Assembly (NCBI GenBank): GCA_964242115.1
Contig: CAXSZX010000008.1
Location: 114,705-178,704 of the forward strand
Reading direction: 5' to 3'
DNA from: BOG-908 sp964242115
GTDB taxonomy: Bacteria > Pseudomonadota > Alphaproteobacteria > Acetobacterales > Acetobacteraceae
Length of the DNA: 64,000 bases
In this document: in pieces, positions 42,747 to 50,909 of the stretch
How the letters are laid out: each line of letters opens with the position of its first letter
Position numbering within the stretch: the first letter of the stretch is position 1
The notes under the pieces: generated by a model
Database searches by the model: none
Told to the model about the DNA's origin: nothing
Seen by the model: only the letters and a program-made list of their open reading frames with translations
Made by a program: the position numbers and the translations under genes

Positions 42747-42876
42747 AAGGCAAGCGGTTCTTTTTTGAAAAAAAGAACCGAAAAACTTTGCCTCCCTGTC
42801 GGCGACCTGTCCAGCAAGCGCGCGACAGCGGAGTTAAAGGCTTTTCGCTTCTTTTTCTCGAAAAAGAAGGCCTTGC
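42747..42876. repeat. family A palindromic repeat, copy A18
   Basis: Complete. Left tip GGTTC/GAACC, right tip CTTC/GAAG with core TTTTTCTCGAAAAA. Inner arms are AAAAACTTTGCC and TTAAAGGCTTTTCGC, so pairing is partial. It lies between the rpmE start and the stop of the PEBP gene. Confidence 0.88.
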
Positions 42877-43452
42877 TTAAATCCTTTGGTAAACCCCGAT
42901 CACTCGAGCCGCAGCCAGCAGATTTCCTTTCAAAGCCCGCAGCAACTGCCCCCGCCCGGGCGGGCTGGCGAAAGTCGGCACCACGTCGGCCGCGAACAGC
43001 TGGAACGCGTAGCGATGCGGCCCATGCCCCGGCACCGGCGAGGGCGCCATCCACCCCGGCCGCGCCACCGAGTTCCGGCCCACTTGGAACCCCAGCGGCG
43101 AGACCCGGGTCTGTTTCATCCCAAGCCCGCCCTCCTGTATCCCCGACAGCGTCAGCGGGATCGAGTGCAGCACCGCGTGCACTAGCGGGCGCGGAAACGG
43201 CGCGTCCGCATCCTCCACGATCAACGCCAGCGACTTCGTGCCCTCCGGCGCGCCGTGCCATTCCAAAGGCGGGAACAACGCTTCGCCGTCCTGAGTGTAG
43301 CGGTCCGGGATGGTGCCGCCGTCCTCGAAGGCCGGGCTGGTGATCACCAGGCCTGCCCGCGGCAGGTCCAACCGGCTGGTGGCGAGCGCACCGATGCCCG
43401 GCCGCACCTGGCGGAGCATCTGGCCGACCTTACGCGCCCACTCGTTCGCCAT
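42877..43452 (-). CDS. YbhB/YbcL (phosphatidylethanolamine-binding) family protein
   Basis: 191 residues from ATG 43452. The family's ligand-pocket motifs are VEDADAPFPRPLVHAVL (DxDAP with the following His) and GHGPHRYAFQLFA (GPHRY). An early SPAFEDGGTIPDRYTQDGE is also typical. There is no signal peptide, unlike many secreted relatives. Binding of a small anionic ligand is expected, but no biochemical role is established for bacterial members. Frame upstream of 43452 is not convincing. Confidence 0.9.
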   Translation of the reverse strand: MANEWARKVGQMLRQVRPGIGALATSRLDLPRAGLVITSPAFEDGGTIPDRYTQDGEALFPPLEWHGAPEGTKSLALIVEDADAPFPRPLVHAVLHSIPLTLSGIQEGGLGMKQTRVSPLGFQVGRNSVARPGWMAPSPVPGHGPHRYAFQLFAADVVPTFASPPGRGQLLRALKGNLLAAARVIGVYQRI

Positions 43453-43661
43453 CGCCCAACTCCCTGGCCCGCACGGCCCATACCAGCACCGTTCGGACGC
43501 GTTGCCCGCCAACGCAGCGGAGGGCGTGGTCTTTTCACCTGTCAACGCAGAGCGCAACCCTGACCTCCGCCGCGCCTTGCTGCACTGCAGCTTAGTCCGC
43601 ACTAAGCTAGACTGACGACGTCGGACAATCGTTCGTTCCGAGACCGGACGAGGAGTTGAGT

Positions 43662-44897
43662 GTGAGCCTTTCTCTGACCAGCAAGCCCGCCGCAGATACG
43701 GCCGTCCGGCCAGCCGCAGCCGTCGGCGGCACGGTGTTCGCCGTCCTGCTGGCGATCAGCTTTTCGCACCTGCTCAACGACCTGATGCAGGCGCTGGTGC
43801 CGGCGATCTACCCGGTGCTGAAACAGCGCCTCGGCCTGAGCTTCGGCCAGATTGGCGGCATCACCCTGGTCAACCAGCTCACCGCTTCGGTTCTGCAACC
43901 GCTGATCGGCACCTACACGGACCGCAAGCCGATGCCCTACTCGCTGCCGTTCGGCATGGCTTCCACCCTGGTGGGCCTGCTGCTGCTCAGTCAGGCCGAC
44001 AGCTACCCGGCGCTGCTGGTAGCGGTGGCCTGCGTCGGCGTCGGCTCCAGCGTCTTCCACCCGGAGAGCTCGCGCGTCGCACGGCTGGCCTCCGGCGGGC
44101 GGCACGGCATGGCGCAATCGGTGTTCCAGGTCGGCGGCAACGCCGGCACTGCGCTAGGTCCATTGATGGCGGCCCTGGTCATCGCACCGCATGGGCGTCA
44201 CGTGGGCGGACAGGGGCTCGTGGCCTGGTTCGGTCTGGCGGCCCTGGCCGGCATGCTGGTCCTCGGCGGCGTCAGCATCTGGTATAGCCGCCACGCGAGC
44301 GCGCGCCACGCCCGCGCGGTGGAACCCGCCACCGGCCTCGGCAAACGGCAAGTTAGTGGCGCCATCGCCATTCTGGTAGCGCTGATGCTGTCGAAATTTT
44401 TCTACATGGCCGGCATGTCGAACTACTATCAGTTCTTCCTGATCGACCGCTTCCATATGGACACCCACACGGCGCAGCTCTGCCTGTTTCTTTTCCTGGG
44501 CGCGTTTGCCGCCGGCACGCTGCTGGGCGGCCCGATCGGCGACCGTATCGGCCGCAAGCGGATCATCTGGGTCTCCATCCTGGGCGTCCTGCCGTTCACC
44601 TTACTACTGCCCTACGTGGGAGAGACGGCGACCATCCTGCTGACCATCCCGATCGGGCTGCTGCTGGCCTCGGCGTTCCCGGCGATCGTGGTGTACGCAC
44701 AGGAGTTGATGCCCGGCCGAGTGGGCACCGTCTCGGGCCTGATGTTCGGGCTGGCGTTCGGCCTGGGCGGCCTTGGCGCCGCGGCACTGGGTCTGCTGGC
44801 GGACCGCACCAGCATCAGCCTGGTGTTCGAACTGTGCGCGTGCCTGCCTGCGATCGGGCTGCTGGCCGGGTTCCTGCCGCAAATCGAGCGGGACTAG
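43662..44897 (+). CDS. fsr: MFS efflux transporter, fosmidomycin-resistance (Fsr) type
   Basis: Twelve-helix major facilitator of 411 residues. Start GTG 43662: AGGAG (43651-43655) lies six bases before it, whereas the TTG at 43656 touches the AGGAG. Family blocks: SFSHLLNDLMQALVPAIYPV, LKQRLGLSFGQIGGITLVNQ, GVGSSVFHPESSRVARLASG, GGPIGDRIGRKRIIWVSILG and YAQELMPGRVGTVSGLMFG. These match Fsr and related drug exporters. The true substrate may differ from fosmidomycin. Divergent from the PEBP gene. Confidence 0.9.
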   Translation: MSLSLTSKPAADTAVRPAAAVGGTVFAVLLAISFSHLLNDLMQALVPAIYPVLKQRLGLSFGQIGGITLVNQLTASVLQPLIGTYTDRKPMPYSLPFGMASTLVGLLLLSQADSYPALLVAVACVGVGSSVFHPESSRVARLASGGRHGMAQSVFQVGGNAGTALGPLMAALVIAPHGRHVGGQGLVAWFGLAALAGMLVLGGVSIWYSRHASARHARAVEPATGLGKRQVSGAIAILVALMLSKFFYMAGMSNYYQFFLIDRFHMDTHTAQLCLFLFLGAFAAGTLLGGPIGDRIGRKRIIWVSILGVLPFTLLLPYVGETATILLTIPIGLLLASAFPAIVVYAQELMPGRVGTVSGLMFGLAFGLGGLGAAALGLLADRTSISLVFELCACLPAIGLLAGFLPQIERD

Positions 44898-44902
44898 CGA
44901 AG

Positions 44903-45044
44903 CAACCAAGCGGCGCTTTTTCAAAAAAAGAACCAAAAACTTTCAGTCTTGTTGGGTGCGTCGCGGTGAAGCGGGTGGGCTCAGCCTCCCGCGACAGCGC
45001 TCACGAAAGCTTAGCTTCTTTTTCCCGAAAAAGAAGGCCTTGCT
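44903..45044. repeat. family A palindromic repeat, copy A19
   Basis: Between convergent genes. Left tip decayed (GGCGC then TTTTTCAAAAAAAGAACC); inner arms AAAAACTTTCAG and GAAAGCTTAGC weakly paired; right tip CTTC/GAAG with core TTTTTCCCGAAAAA; outer GGCCTTGCTC. CCCGCGACAGCGCTC marks the centre. Confidence 0.8.
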
Positions 45045-45083
45045 CTGACTTCTCCAGACGGGCCTAGACGCGCGGAGAGCTGC

Positions 45084-45959
45084 TTACGAACCTGGTGTCG
45101 GACAGGCCGGCGGGGCCGACAGGTCGATCACCGTGGGAAAGCGGCAGTAGGCGTCCGCGAATTCCGGCTCTGACTGAAGTGCCGCGAGGCTCGGGTAGGG
45201 CCGGTAGAAATACTGCACCTTGTTGAAGCCCACGCTGCCGTAGGTCCATCCACCTCTCAACGGCTTCTGGTCGGCGTGGACGTTTTTATGAACGACGAAG
45301 TTCCACAGCAGGGAACACCAGATGTCCGGAACCAGCTTTTCCATCCCGAGGGCTGCGTCGGCCAAAGCGTATTCCTTGCGCGAGAACCGCTCGACCGCGG
45401 TTGTTTCCAGCACGAGTTGGTCGCCAGGCAGCCCAAACGCGGCCGCGGTGTCCAAGCGCCAGCATCGCCGTCCGGCAAGAAAGTGCCACCGGTTGACGCT
45501 GAAAGCGTCTGGTGCGCCGGCCCCACTGCCGATGATGCCGCCAAGCGGACCTGCGACGATGCTCCCGCCGATGTTGCCTCCCACCAAGCCACCCAGTGTC
45601 GCCTCGACGTCGTCCGGCGTATCGATGAACGTGCGGCGTAACGTTCTGGCCGTGAAGCCAAGCCGCATGTCGATTGGGTCCATCACCACCCAGTCATGGT
45701 GGGGCTGCGCAAGATCGATCCTGTTCTTCAATACCTTGTCGAAACCGTGAAACTTCAGCGTGGGCTTGCCATTGAACGTCCTCTTCTCCGCCTGCACGGT
45801 CGCGTAGGCGCTGTCGAAGTGGAACGGGAAGTTGGTGATCAGGTCGGTGGCCAGGCTTTCTTTCGACATCGCCGCCGGTTTGTCGAAGATGATTCGGTAG
45901 CGGTTGAAATGATACGGCCCGACGCCACCCTGCACCGGCATCTCGACGAAGTCAGCCAA
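45084..45959 (-). CDS. hypothetical protein with a glycine-rich central segment
   Basis: Unrecognised, 291 residues. TTG 45959 is favoured because GGAGGGACGCC precedes it; ATG 45941 is an alternative. The protein has an alpha/beta N-terminal part (GGVGPYHFNRYRIIFDKPAA), a membrane-like or loop segment very rich in Gly (GGLVGGNIGGSIVAGPLGGI), and a C-terminal part with many aromatic residues (FNKVQYFYRPYPSLAALQSE). No signal peptide. It ends convergently with the exporter and lies 18 bases after rsmA, so it is probably co-transcribed with rsmA. Confidence 0.7.
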   Translation of the reverse strand: MADFVEMPVQGGVGPYHFNRYRIIFDKPAAMSKESLATDLITNFPFHFDSAYATVQAEKRTFNGKPTLKFHGFDKVLKNRIDLAQPHHDWVVMDPIDMRLGFTARTLRRTFIDTPDDVEATLGGLVGGNIGGSIVAGPLGGIIGSGAGAPDAFSVNRWHFLAGRRCWRLDTAAAFGLPGDQLVLETTAVERFSRKEYALADAALGMEKLVPDIWCSLLWNFVVHKNVHADQKPLRGGWTYGSVGFNKVQYFYRPYPSLAALQSEPEFADAYCRFPTVIDLSAPPACPTPGS

Positions 45960-45977
45960 GGCGTCCCTCCGTAACAG

Positions 45978-46826
45978 CTACGTTTCAGCAACGCTCTCGG
46001 CCGCTGCCGGATCGTTCTGGTCCGACAAAAAAAGCTGTGCCAAGGTTTCGAACTCGCCCACGCTAAGCGTTTCCGCCCGCCGTTCGGGCGCAATGCCGGC
46101 GCGTGCCAGCAGCGCCTCTCCGCCGAGCATCTTCAACGAGCCGCGCAACATCTTGCGACGCTGCCCGAAGGCGGCCGCCGTCACCCGCTCCATCGCTGCA
46201 AACAGCGCCGGCGCGGGTTGTGCCGGGTGCGGCACCAGTCCCACCACGGCGGAGAACACCTTGGGCGGTGGCGTGAACGCGGATGGCGGAATGCGCATCA
46301 GCATCTCCGTGGTGCAGATCCACTGGGTCAGCACCGCCAGCCGCCCGTACGCCTCGGTGTCCGGCGCGGCGGCGATGCGCTCGGCTACTTCGAGCTGGAA
46401 CATCAGCGTCAGCCGCTCCCAGCAGGCGGCCTGCTTCAGCCAGCCCACCAGCAGCGGGGTTGCCACGTTGTAGGGCAGGTTCGCCACGACCTGCCGCGGT
46501 CCTGGCGCCAGCGCGGCCAGGTCGGTCCGCAGCGCGTCGGCTTCGACCAGGCGTAGCCGGCCATCGCTCGTGGCTGCCAAGGCGCGGATCGCTTCGGCCG
46601 CGCGCTGGTCCACTTCCACCGCCACCACGCTCGCCGCGGGGCTCGCCAGCAAGGCGCGTGTCAGGCCGCCCGGGCCGGGGCCAACTTCCACCACGTGACG
46701 GCCCGCGAGGTCGCCAGCCTGGCGGGCGATCTTGGCGGTGAGGTTCTCGTCGAGCAGGAAGTGCTGGCCGAGCTTGCGGCGGGCGTCCAATCGGTAGTCG
46801 GAGATGACCTGGCGGAGCGGGGTCAC
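45978..46826 (-). CDS. rsmA: 16S rRNA (adenine1518/1519-N6)-dimethyltransferase
   Basis: KsgA-type enzyme that dimethylates two adenines near the 3' end of 16S rRNA. GTG 46826 (VTPLRQVISDYRLDARRKLG) gives 282 residues. SAM site: VVEVGPGPGGLTRALL; acidic block EVDQRAAEA; catalytic motif VVANLPYNVATPLLVGWL; late RIPPSAFTPPPKVFSAVV and FGQRRKMLRGSLK. The longer frame adds translated repeat A20 and is rejected. Its usual neighbour pdxA is not present; an unknown gene follows. Confidence 0.95.
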   Translation of the reverse strand: MTPLRQVISDYRLDARRKLGQHFLLDENLTAKIARQAGDLAGRHVVEVGPGPGGLTRALLASPAASVVAVEVDQRAAEAIRALAATSDGRLRLVEADALRTDLAALAPGPRQVVANLPYNVATPLLVGWLKQAACWERLTLMFQLEVAERIAAAPDTEAYGRLAVLTQWICTTEMLMRIPPSAFTPPPKVFSAVVGLVPHPAQPAPALFAAMERVTAAAFGQRRKMLRGSLKMLGGEALLARAGIAPERRAETLSVGEFETLAQLFLSDQNDPAAAESVAET

Positions 46827-46830
46827 AGGA

Positions 46831-46964
46831 AAGAAGCAGTTCTTTTTTGAAAAGAAGAACCAAAAAACTTTTGCTCCCTGTCGGGGACTCTCCCGCGAGC
46901 GCGCGACAGCGGAGACAAAGGCTTTTTGCTTCTTCTTCTCGAAAAAGAAGCGCTTGCTGTCTTC
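46831..46964. repeat. family A palindromic repeat, copy A20
   Basis: Complete. Left tip GTTC/GAAC with core TTTTTTGAAAAGAA; right tip CTTC/GAAG with core TTCTTCTCGAAAAA. Inner arms AAAAAACTTTTGCTCCCTG and GAGACAAAGGCTTTTTGC pair imperfectly; centre GCGCGCGACAGC. It lies between rsmA and hslU. Confidence 0.88.
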
Positions 46965-46965
46965 G

Positions 46966-48279
46966 TCACAGGATAAACCGGCTAAGATCCCCACGCGCTG
47001 CCAACGGCGCCACCTTCTCCTTCACGTAGGCCGCGTCCACGCGCACCGTCTCACCATTACGGTCCGTCGCGGTAAAGCTGATTTCCTCCAGCAGCTTTTC
47101 CAGCACGGTCGCCAGCCGCCGCGCGCCGATGTTCTCCACCCGGTCGTTGATGTCGGCGGCGAGGTCGGCCAGCGCGTCGATCGCATCGTCGGAGAACTCG
47201 AGCACCACCTTCTCGGTGCCCATCAGCGCGCTGTACTGCTTGAGCAGCGAGTGTTCCGGCTCGACCAGGATGCGGCGCAGGTCGTCGCGGCTCAGCGGCG
47301 CCAGCTCGACGCGGATCGGCAGCCGGCCCTGCAGCTCGGGCAGCAGGTCGGACGGCTTGGCCAGGTGGAACGCGCCGGACGCGATGAACAGCATGTAGTC
47401 CGTCTTCACCGGCCCGTACTTGGTGGACACGGTGGTGCCCTCGATCAGCGGCAGCAGGTCGCGCTGCACGCCCTCGCGGGAGACGTCGCCGCCGCGGAAG
47501 CCGCCCTCGCTGGTGCGGGCGCACACCTTGTCGATCTCGTCGAGGAAGACGATGCCGTCGTTTTCCGTGTGTTCCACCGCGTCCTTGGCCAGGCGGTCGG
47601 TATCGACCAGCTTGTCGGCTTCCTCGCGGGCCAGCAAGGGACGGGCATCGGCCACTTTCATACGCTTCTGCACCTGGCGGCCGCCCATCATGCCGCGCAT
47701 CATCTCGCCGAGGTTGATCATCTGACCTTGCGGTACGCCGGGAATGTCGATCTGCCCGGCGCCGGCGCCACCGGTGTCGGCGACGGTTATCTCGACGTCC
47801 TTGTCTTCCATCTCGCCGGCGCGGAGCATGCGGCGGAACTTGGATTTGGTGTCGCCGCTGGCGGTGGCACCGACAAGCGCGTCGACCAGGCGGTCCTCGG
47901 CGGCCTGGTCTGCGCGGGCGGCCACCTCGCGGCGGCTCGCCTCGCGACGCATGTTGAGGCTGACTTCGACCAGGTCGCGGATGATGCTGTCCACGTCGCG
48001 GCCGACATAGCCCACCTCGGTGAACTTGGTGGCTTCCACTTTCAGGAAGGGCGCCTGTGCCAGGCGGGCGAGGCGGCGGGCGATCTCGGTCTTGCCGCAG
48101 CCGGTGGGGCCGATCATCAGGATGTTCTTCGGCACTACTTCGTCGCGCAGGCCTTCGGGGAGCTGAGCGCGGCGCCAGCGGTTGCGCAGCGCTATGGCGA
48201 CGGCGCGTTTCGCGTCGGATTGGCCGACGATGAAGCGGTCGAGTTCGCCGACAATCTCTCTTGGGGTGAAATCTGGCAT
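46966..48279 (-). CDS. hslU: ATP-dependent protease ATPase subunit HslU
   Basis: AAA+ unfoldase that feeds the HslV peptidase. 437 residues: FTPREIVGELDRFIVGQSDA, Walker A MIGPTGCGKTEIARRLA, the GYVGRDVDSIIRDL pore-loop region (GYVG), a large I domain, Walker B IVFLDEIDKVCAR, LQGRLPIRVELAPLSRDDL and sensor-type IGARRL. It ends in LSRFIL, as usual for docking into HslV. It follows hslV, with family B repeat B3 between. Confidence 0.97.
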   Translation of the reverse strand: MPDFTPREIVGELDRFIVGQSDAKRAVAIALRNRWRRAQLPEGLRDEVVPKNILMIGPTGCGKTEIARRLARLAQAPFLKVEATKFTEVGYVGRDVDSIIRDLVEVSLNMRREASRREVAARADQAAEDRLVDALVGATASGDTKSKFRRMLRAGEMEDKDVEITVADTGGAGAGQIDIPGVPQGQMINLGEMMRGMMGGRQVQKRMKVADARPLLAREEADKLVDTDRLAKDAVEHTENDGIVFLDEIDKVCARTSEGGFRGGDVSREGVQRDLLPLIEGTTVSTKYGPVKTDYMLFIASGAFHLAKPSDLLPELQGRLPIRVELAPLSRDDLRRILVEPEHSLLKQYSALMGTEKVVLEFSDDAIDALADLAADINDRVENIGARRLATVLEKLLEEISFTATDRNGETVRVDAAYVKEKVAPLAARGDLSRFIL

Positions 48280-48289
48280 TTGATTCCTT

Positions 48290-48461
48290 AGGCAAGGCCA
48301 GGGGCGTCGTGCAACAGCACGCGTCCCGCGTGACGCCCCTGGACCCCGCTAAGGACAGTCGTCCTTAGCACCTGTCTTAGGTGATGGGATCTGGGGCCGA
48401 CTGGCCCCGTCATGCGTTAGCGTGCGTCGCACGACGGGGGCCAGGGGCTGAACTCCTGGCC
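48290..48461. repeat. family B composite hairpin repeat, copy B3 (variant)
   Basis: Lies between hslV and hslU, which usually form one operon. It holds GGGGCG with an inserted GC-rich hairpin in place of GGGGCTCTGCCCC, then CCTGGACCCCGC, TAAGGAC-AGTC-GTCCTTA, CACCTGTCTTAGGTG in the core position, and a GGGGCC-GACT-GGCCCC hairpin; the outer right half (GGGGGCCAGGGGCTGAACTC) is altered. The long core stem is absent. Confidence 0.85.
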
Positions 48462-49019
48462 TCACAATGTTTCCGTGATCAGGGAATGGTTAGTGTAGAC
48501 GCAAATATCCGCCGCAATGCCCATCGCCCGACGAGCAATCTCCTCAGACGTCAACCCCTCGACTTGCAGCAGAGCCCGCGCCGCCGCCAGCGCGTAGTTC
48601 CCCCCCGACCCGATAGCGATCACCCCATCCTCAGGCTCCAGCACGTCGCCGTTGCCGGTCAGTGTGTAGCTGTGCGTGGCGTCGGCGACCGCCATCATCG
48701 CTTCCAGCCTGCGCAGGTAACGGTCCGTGCGCCAATCCTTTGCCAGCTCCACGCAGGCCCGCTCGAGCTGGCTCGGAAAGCGCTCCAGCTTGGCCTCAAG
48801 CCGTTCCAGCAAGGTGAACGCGTCCGCCGTCGCCCCAGCGAACCCGGTCAGCACGCCGAAATCCGAGCCGATACGCCGCACCTTGCGAGCGTTTCCCTTC
48901 ACGACGGTCTGGCCCATCGTCACCTGACCGTCGCCTGCCATGGTGACGCGCCCGCCGTGGCGCACGCACAGGATGGTCGTGCCGTGCCAGCCGACGGGAT
49001 CGTGGGAGGAATTCTGCAT
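48462..49019 (-). CDS. hslV: ATP-dependent protease peptidase subunit HslV
   Basis: Threonine peptidase, proteasome beta-type, forming two hexamers capped by HslU. ATG 49019 gives 185 residues. The nucleophile is the Thr after HG in GWHGTTILCVRHGGRVTMAG, so a short propeptide must be removed. The later GQTVVKGNARKVRRIGSDFG, GFAGATADAFTLLERLEAKL and IAIGSGGNYALAAARAL are diagnostic. Confidence 0.96.
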   Translation of the reverse strand: MQNSSHDPVGWHGTTILCVRHGGRVTMAGDGQVTMGQTVVKGNARKVRRIGSDFGVLTGFAGATADAFTLLERLEAKLERFPSQLERACVELAKDWRTDRYLRRLEAMMAVADATHSYTLTGNGDVLEPEDGVIAIGSGGNYALAAARALLQVEGLTSEEIARRAMGIAADICVYTNHSLITETL

Positions 49020-49076
49020 GGTGGCGCAATCTATGCACTCCGCCCCGTCGAACAAGACGCGATCCCCTCAGGACGG

Positions 49077-49140
49077 TCCCGCGACAGCGGGGTCAAAAGT
49101 CTTTTGCTTCTTCAGTTCAGAAGAGAAAGCCTTGCTTGCT
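49077..49140. repeat. family A repeat, right half, copy A21
   Basis: Right arm only: TCCCGCGACAGCGGGG, TCAAAAGTCTTTTGC and a CTTC tip with altered core (TTCAGTTCAGAAGAG), then AAGCCTTGCTTGC up to the stop of the EAL-protein gene. Confidence 0.78.
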
Positions 49141-50622
49141 TCACCCCGCCCGTAGGATCTCCACCCGAGGCCGCGCCATCCGCCGCAGCAGCGCGGTCAC
49201 CTCCACCGCCGGCACCGCCTCGGAATACAGGAAGCCCTGCCCGAACCTGCACCCGAGCCGCGTGACGGCCGCTTCCGTTTCCTCATCATGCACACCTTCG
49301 GCCACGATCGGTATGCGCAGCTCGCCGGCCAGCGCCAGCATCGCCCGCATGCAGGCTTCCGCGCGAGAATCGGTGAGCACGTCCATGACGAAGCTGCGGT
49401 CGATCTTGATGCGGTCGAACGGCAGTTCGCGCAGGTGGAAGAAGTTCGAGTAGCCGATGCCGAAATCGTCCAGCACCACCCGCGTGCCGCGCAGCTGCAG
49501 CAGGGAGATCACCTCGCGCGCCACGTCGACGTCCTCAATCAACGCGCTCTCGGTCACCTCCACCTCCAGCCGGCGCGGGTCCATCATGCCCTCCGGCCAG
49601 TCCGGCGGGTTGCGCAGCATGGAGATCATCTCGCGCAACTGCCCGGGCGAGACGTTGAAAGCGAAATACAGCCACGTCGGCCAGCCGCGGGAGTCGGCCA
49701 TCACCCGGCGCATCAGCTGCTGGGTGATCTGTCCGGTCAGTCCCATGTCTTCGGCCAGCGGGATGAACAGGTCCGGCGGCAGCAGCCCGCGGGTGGGGTG
49801 CTGCCAGCGGGCCAGCACCTCGAAACCGGCAATGCGGCCGTCATGCAAATCAACGATCGGCTGGTAATGGGGAAGGATGCTCTGCTCGGCGATGGCGGCG
49901 CGCAGCTCGTCCTTCAGGCCGGCGCGACGCTGCGCCTGTTCGTTGTGGTCAGGGTCGAAGAAACGCCAGCCCGAGGCGCCGGTGGCCTTTACGCTGCGCA
50001 GCGCCTGGCCGGCAGCCCGCAACGCCGCGTCCGTGTCCGTGCCGTGTTCCGGCAGCAGCGCCACGCCAACGCTTACCCTGCACTCTACCGTGCCTGCGGC
50101 ACAGTCCACCGGTGCCAACAGCGCGCGGATCACGCCGAGTGCCGCCGCCTCGGCTTCGTCCAGCCCGGAGATCGGGACCACCACGGCAAACTCGTCGTCG
50201 CCCAACCGCGCGGCGTGGGCCTGGCCGGGAAACAGCGTGCGCAGCCGCGCGCCTGTCGTCGCCAGCACCTCGTCGCCGACGCGGTGGCCGTGTTTCGCGT
50301 TCAGTCCGGCAAACCCGTCCAAGTCGATCACCAGCAGCGCGGCGGACGGCAGGCTGCGCAGCCGCGTAGCCAGACCCTCGATGAAGCTCTGCCGGCTGGC
50401 CAGGTCGGTCAGGCCGTCGCGCCGGTTCACCTGGAAGCGCTTCAGCTCCGCCTGCCGGCGAACGACCGTGCCACGCTGGTAGCCAAAACCGGCCGCAGCC
50501 GCGGCCGCCAGCCCGAAAGCGGCAACCACAAACACAGCCAAGGCCCAGCCGAGATGCCAGCCAGGGTGATCCGCGCTGATCTGGCCAAGCAGGCGAAGGG
50601 CAGAATCAGGCGAAACGGTCAT
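49141..50622 (-). CDS. GGDEF/EAL protein, probable c-di-GMP phosphodiesterase
   Basis: Membrane-anchored, 493 residues. One helix (LGWALAVFVVAAFGLAAAAA) near the N-terminus, then a GGDEF domain (DGLTDLASRQSFIEGLATRL) whose signature is changed to RLGDDEFAVVV, so cyclase activity is unlikely. The EAL domain keeps what is needed: FEVLARW (EVL), FAFNVSPGQL, EVTESALIED, LDDFGIGYSNF, IKIDRSFV and IPIVAEGV, hence it probably hydrolyses c-di-GMP and may control flagellar motility. ATG 50622. Probably single. Confidence 0.9.
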   Translation of the reverse strand: MTVSPDSALRLLGQISADHPGWHLGWALAVFVVAAFGLAAAAAAGFGYQRGTVVRRQAELKRFQVNRRDGLTDLASRQSFIEGLATRLRSLPSAALLVIDLDGFAGLNAKHGHRVGDEVLATTGARLRTLFPGQAHAARLGDDEFAVVVPISGLDEAEAAALGVIRALLAPVDCAAGTVECRVSVGVALLPEHGTDTDAALRAAGQALRSVKATGASGWRFFDPDHNEQAQRRAGLKDELRAAIAEQSILPHYQPIVDLHDGRIAGFEVLARWQHPTRGLLPPDLFIPLAEDMGLTGQITQQLMRRVMADSRGWPTWLYFAFNVSPGQLREMISMLRNPPDWPEGMMDPRRLEVEVTESALIEDVDVAREVISLLQLRGTRVVLDDFGIGYSNFFHLRELPFDRIKIDRSFVMDVLTDSRAEACMRAMLALAGELRIPIVAEGVHDEETEAAVTRLGCRFGQGFLYSEAVPAVEVTALLRRMARPRVEILRAG

Positions 50623-50752
50623 CGAGCTACTTTCTTCAGGCTGCCATGGTGCCAGGCAGCCGACTGCAGCCATACCACATCGTAATGAAAATGTGATAAA
50701 TTTCCGTTTCGGTGTTATACCGGACTTTAGTGCGGGAGTTTGTTAACCGTTA

Positions 50753-50884
50753 AGAAATCAAGGCCCGCCTTTTTTGAAAATGCAGCAAAAAACGTCTGGT
50801 CCTGCTGTCGCGGAGTCTCTCTCAGCGATCACTCCAGGGAACAAAGTTTTTTTGTTTTTTCGAAAAAGAACTGCTCGCCTTGCC
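50753..50884. repeat. family A palindromic repeat, copy A22
   Basis: Upstream of the EAL gene, ending before the trpG stop. Left tip CCCGCC/GCAGC decayed; inner arms AAAAAACGTCTGGTCCTG and GGGAACAAAGTTTTTTTG; right tip GTTTTTTCGAAAAAGAAC. TGCTGTCGCGGAGTC marks the left centre. Confidence 0.82.
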
Positions 50885-50909
50885 TAAACAGCCGGCCCGT
50901 TGCACCTGC

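Noticed and set aside
43656..43661. TTG start for the Fsr-like gene at 43656
   Set aside because: It directly follows AGGAG with no spacing; GTG at 43662 has the proper distance.
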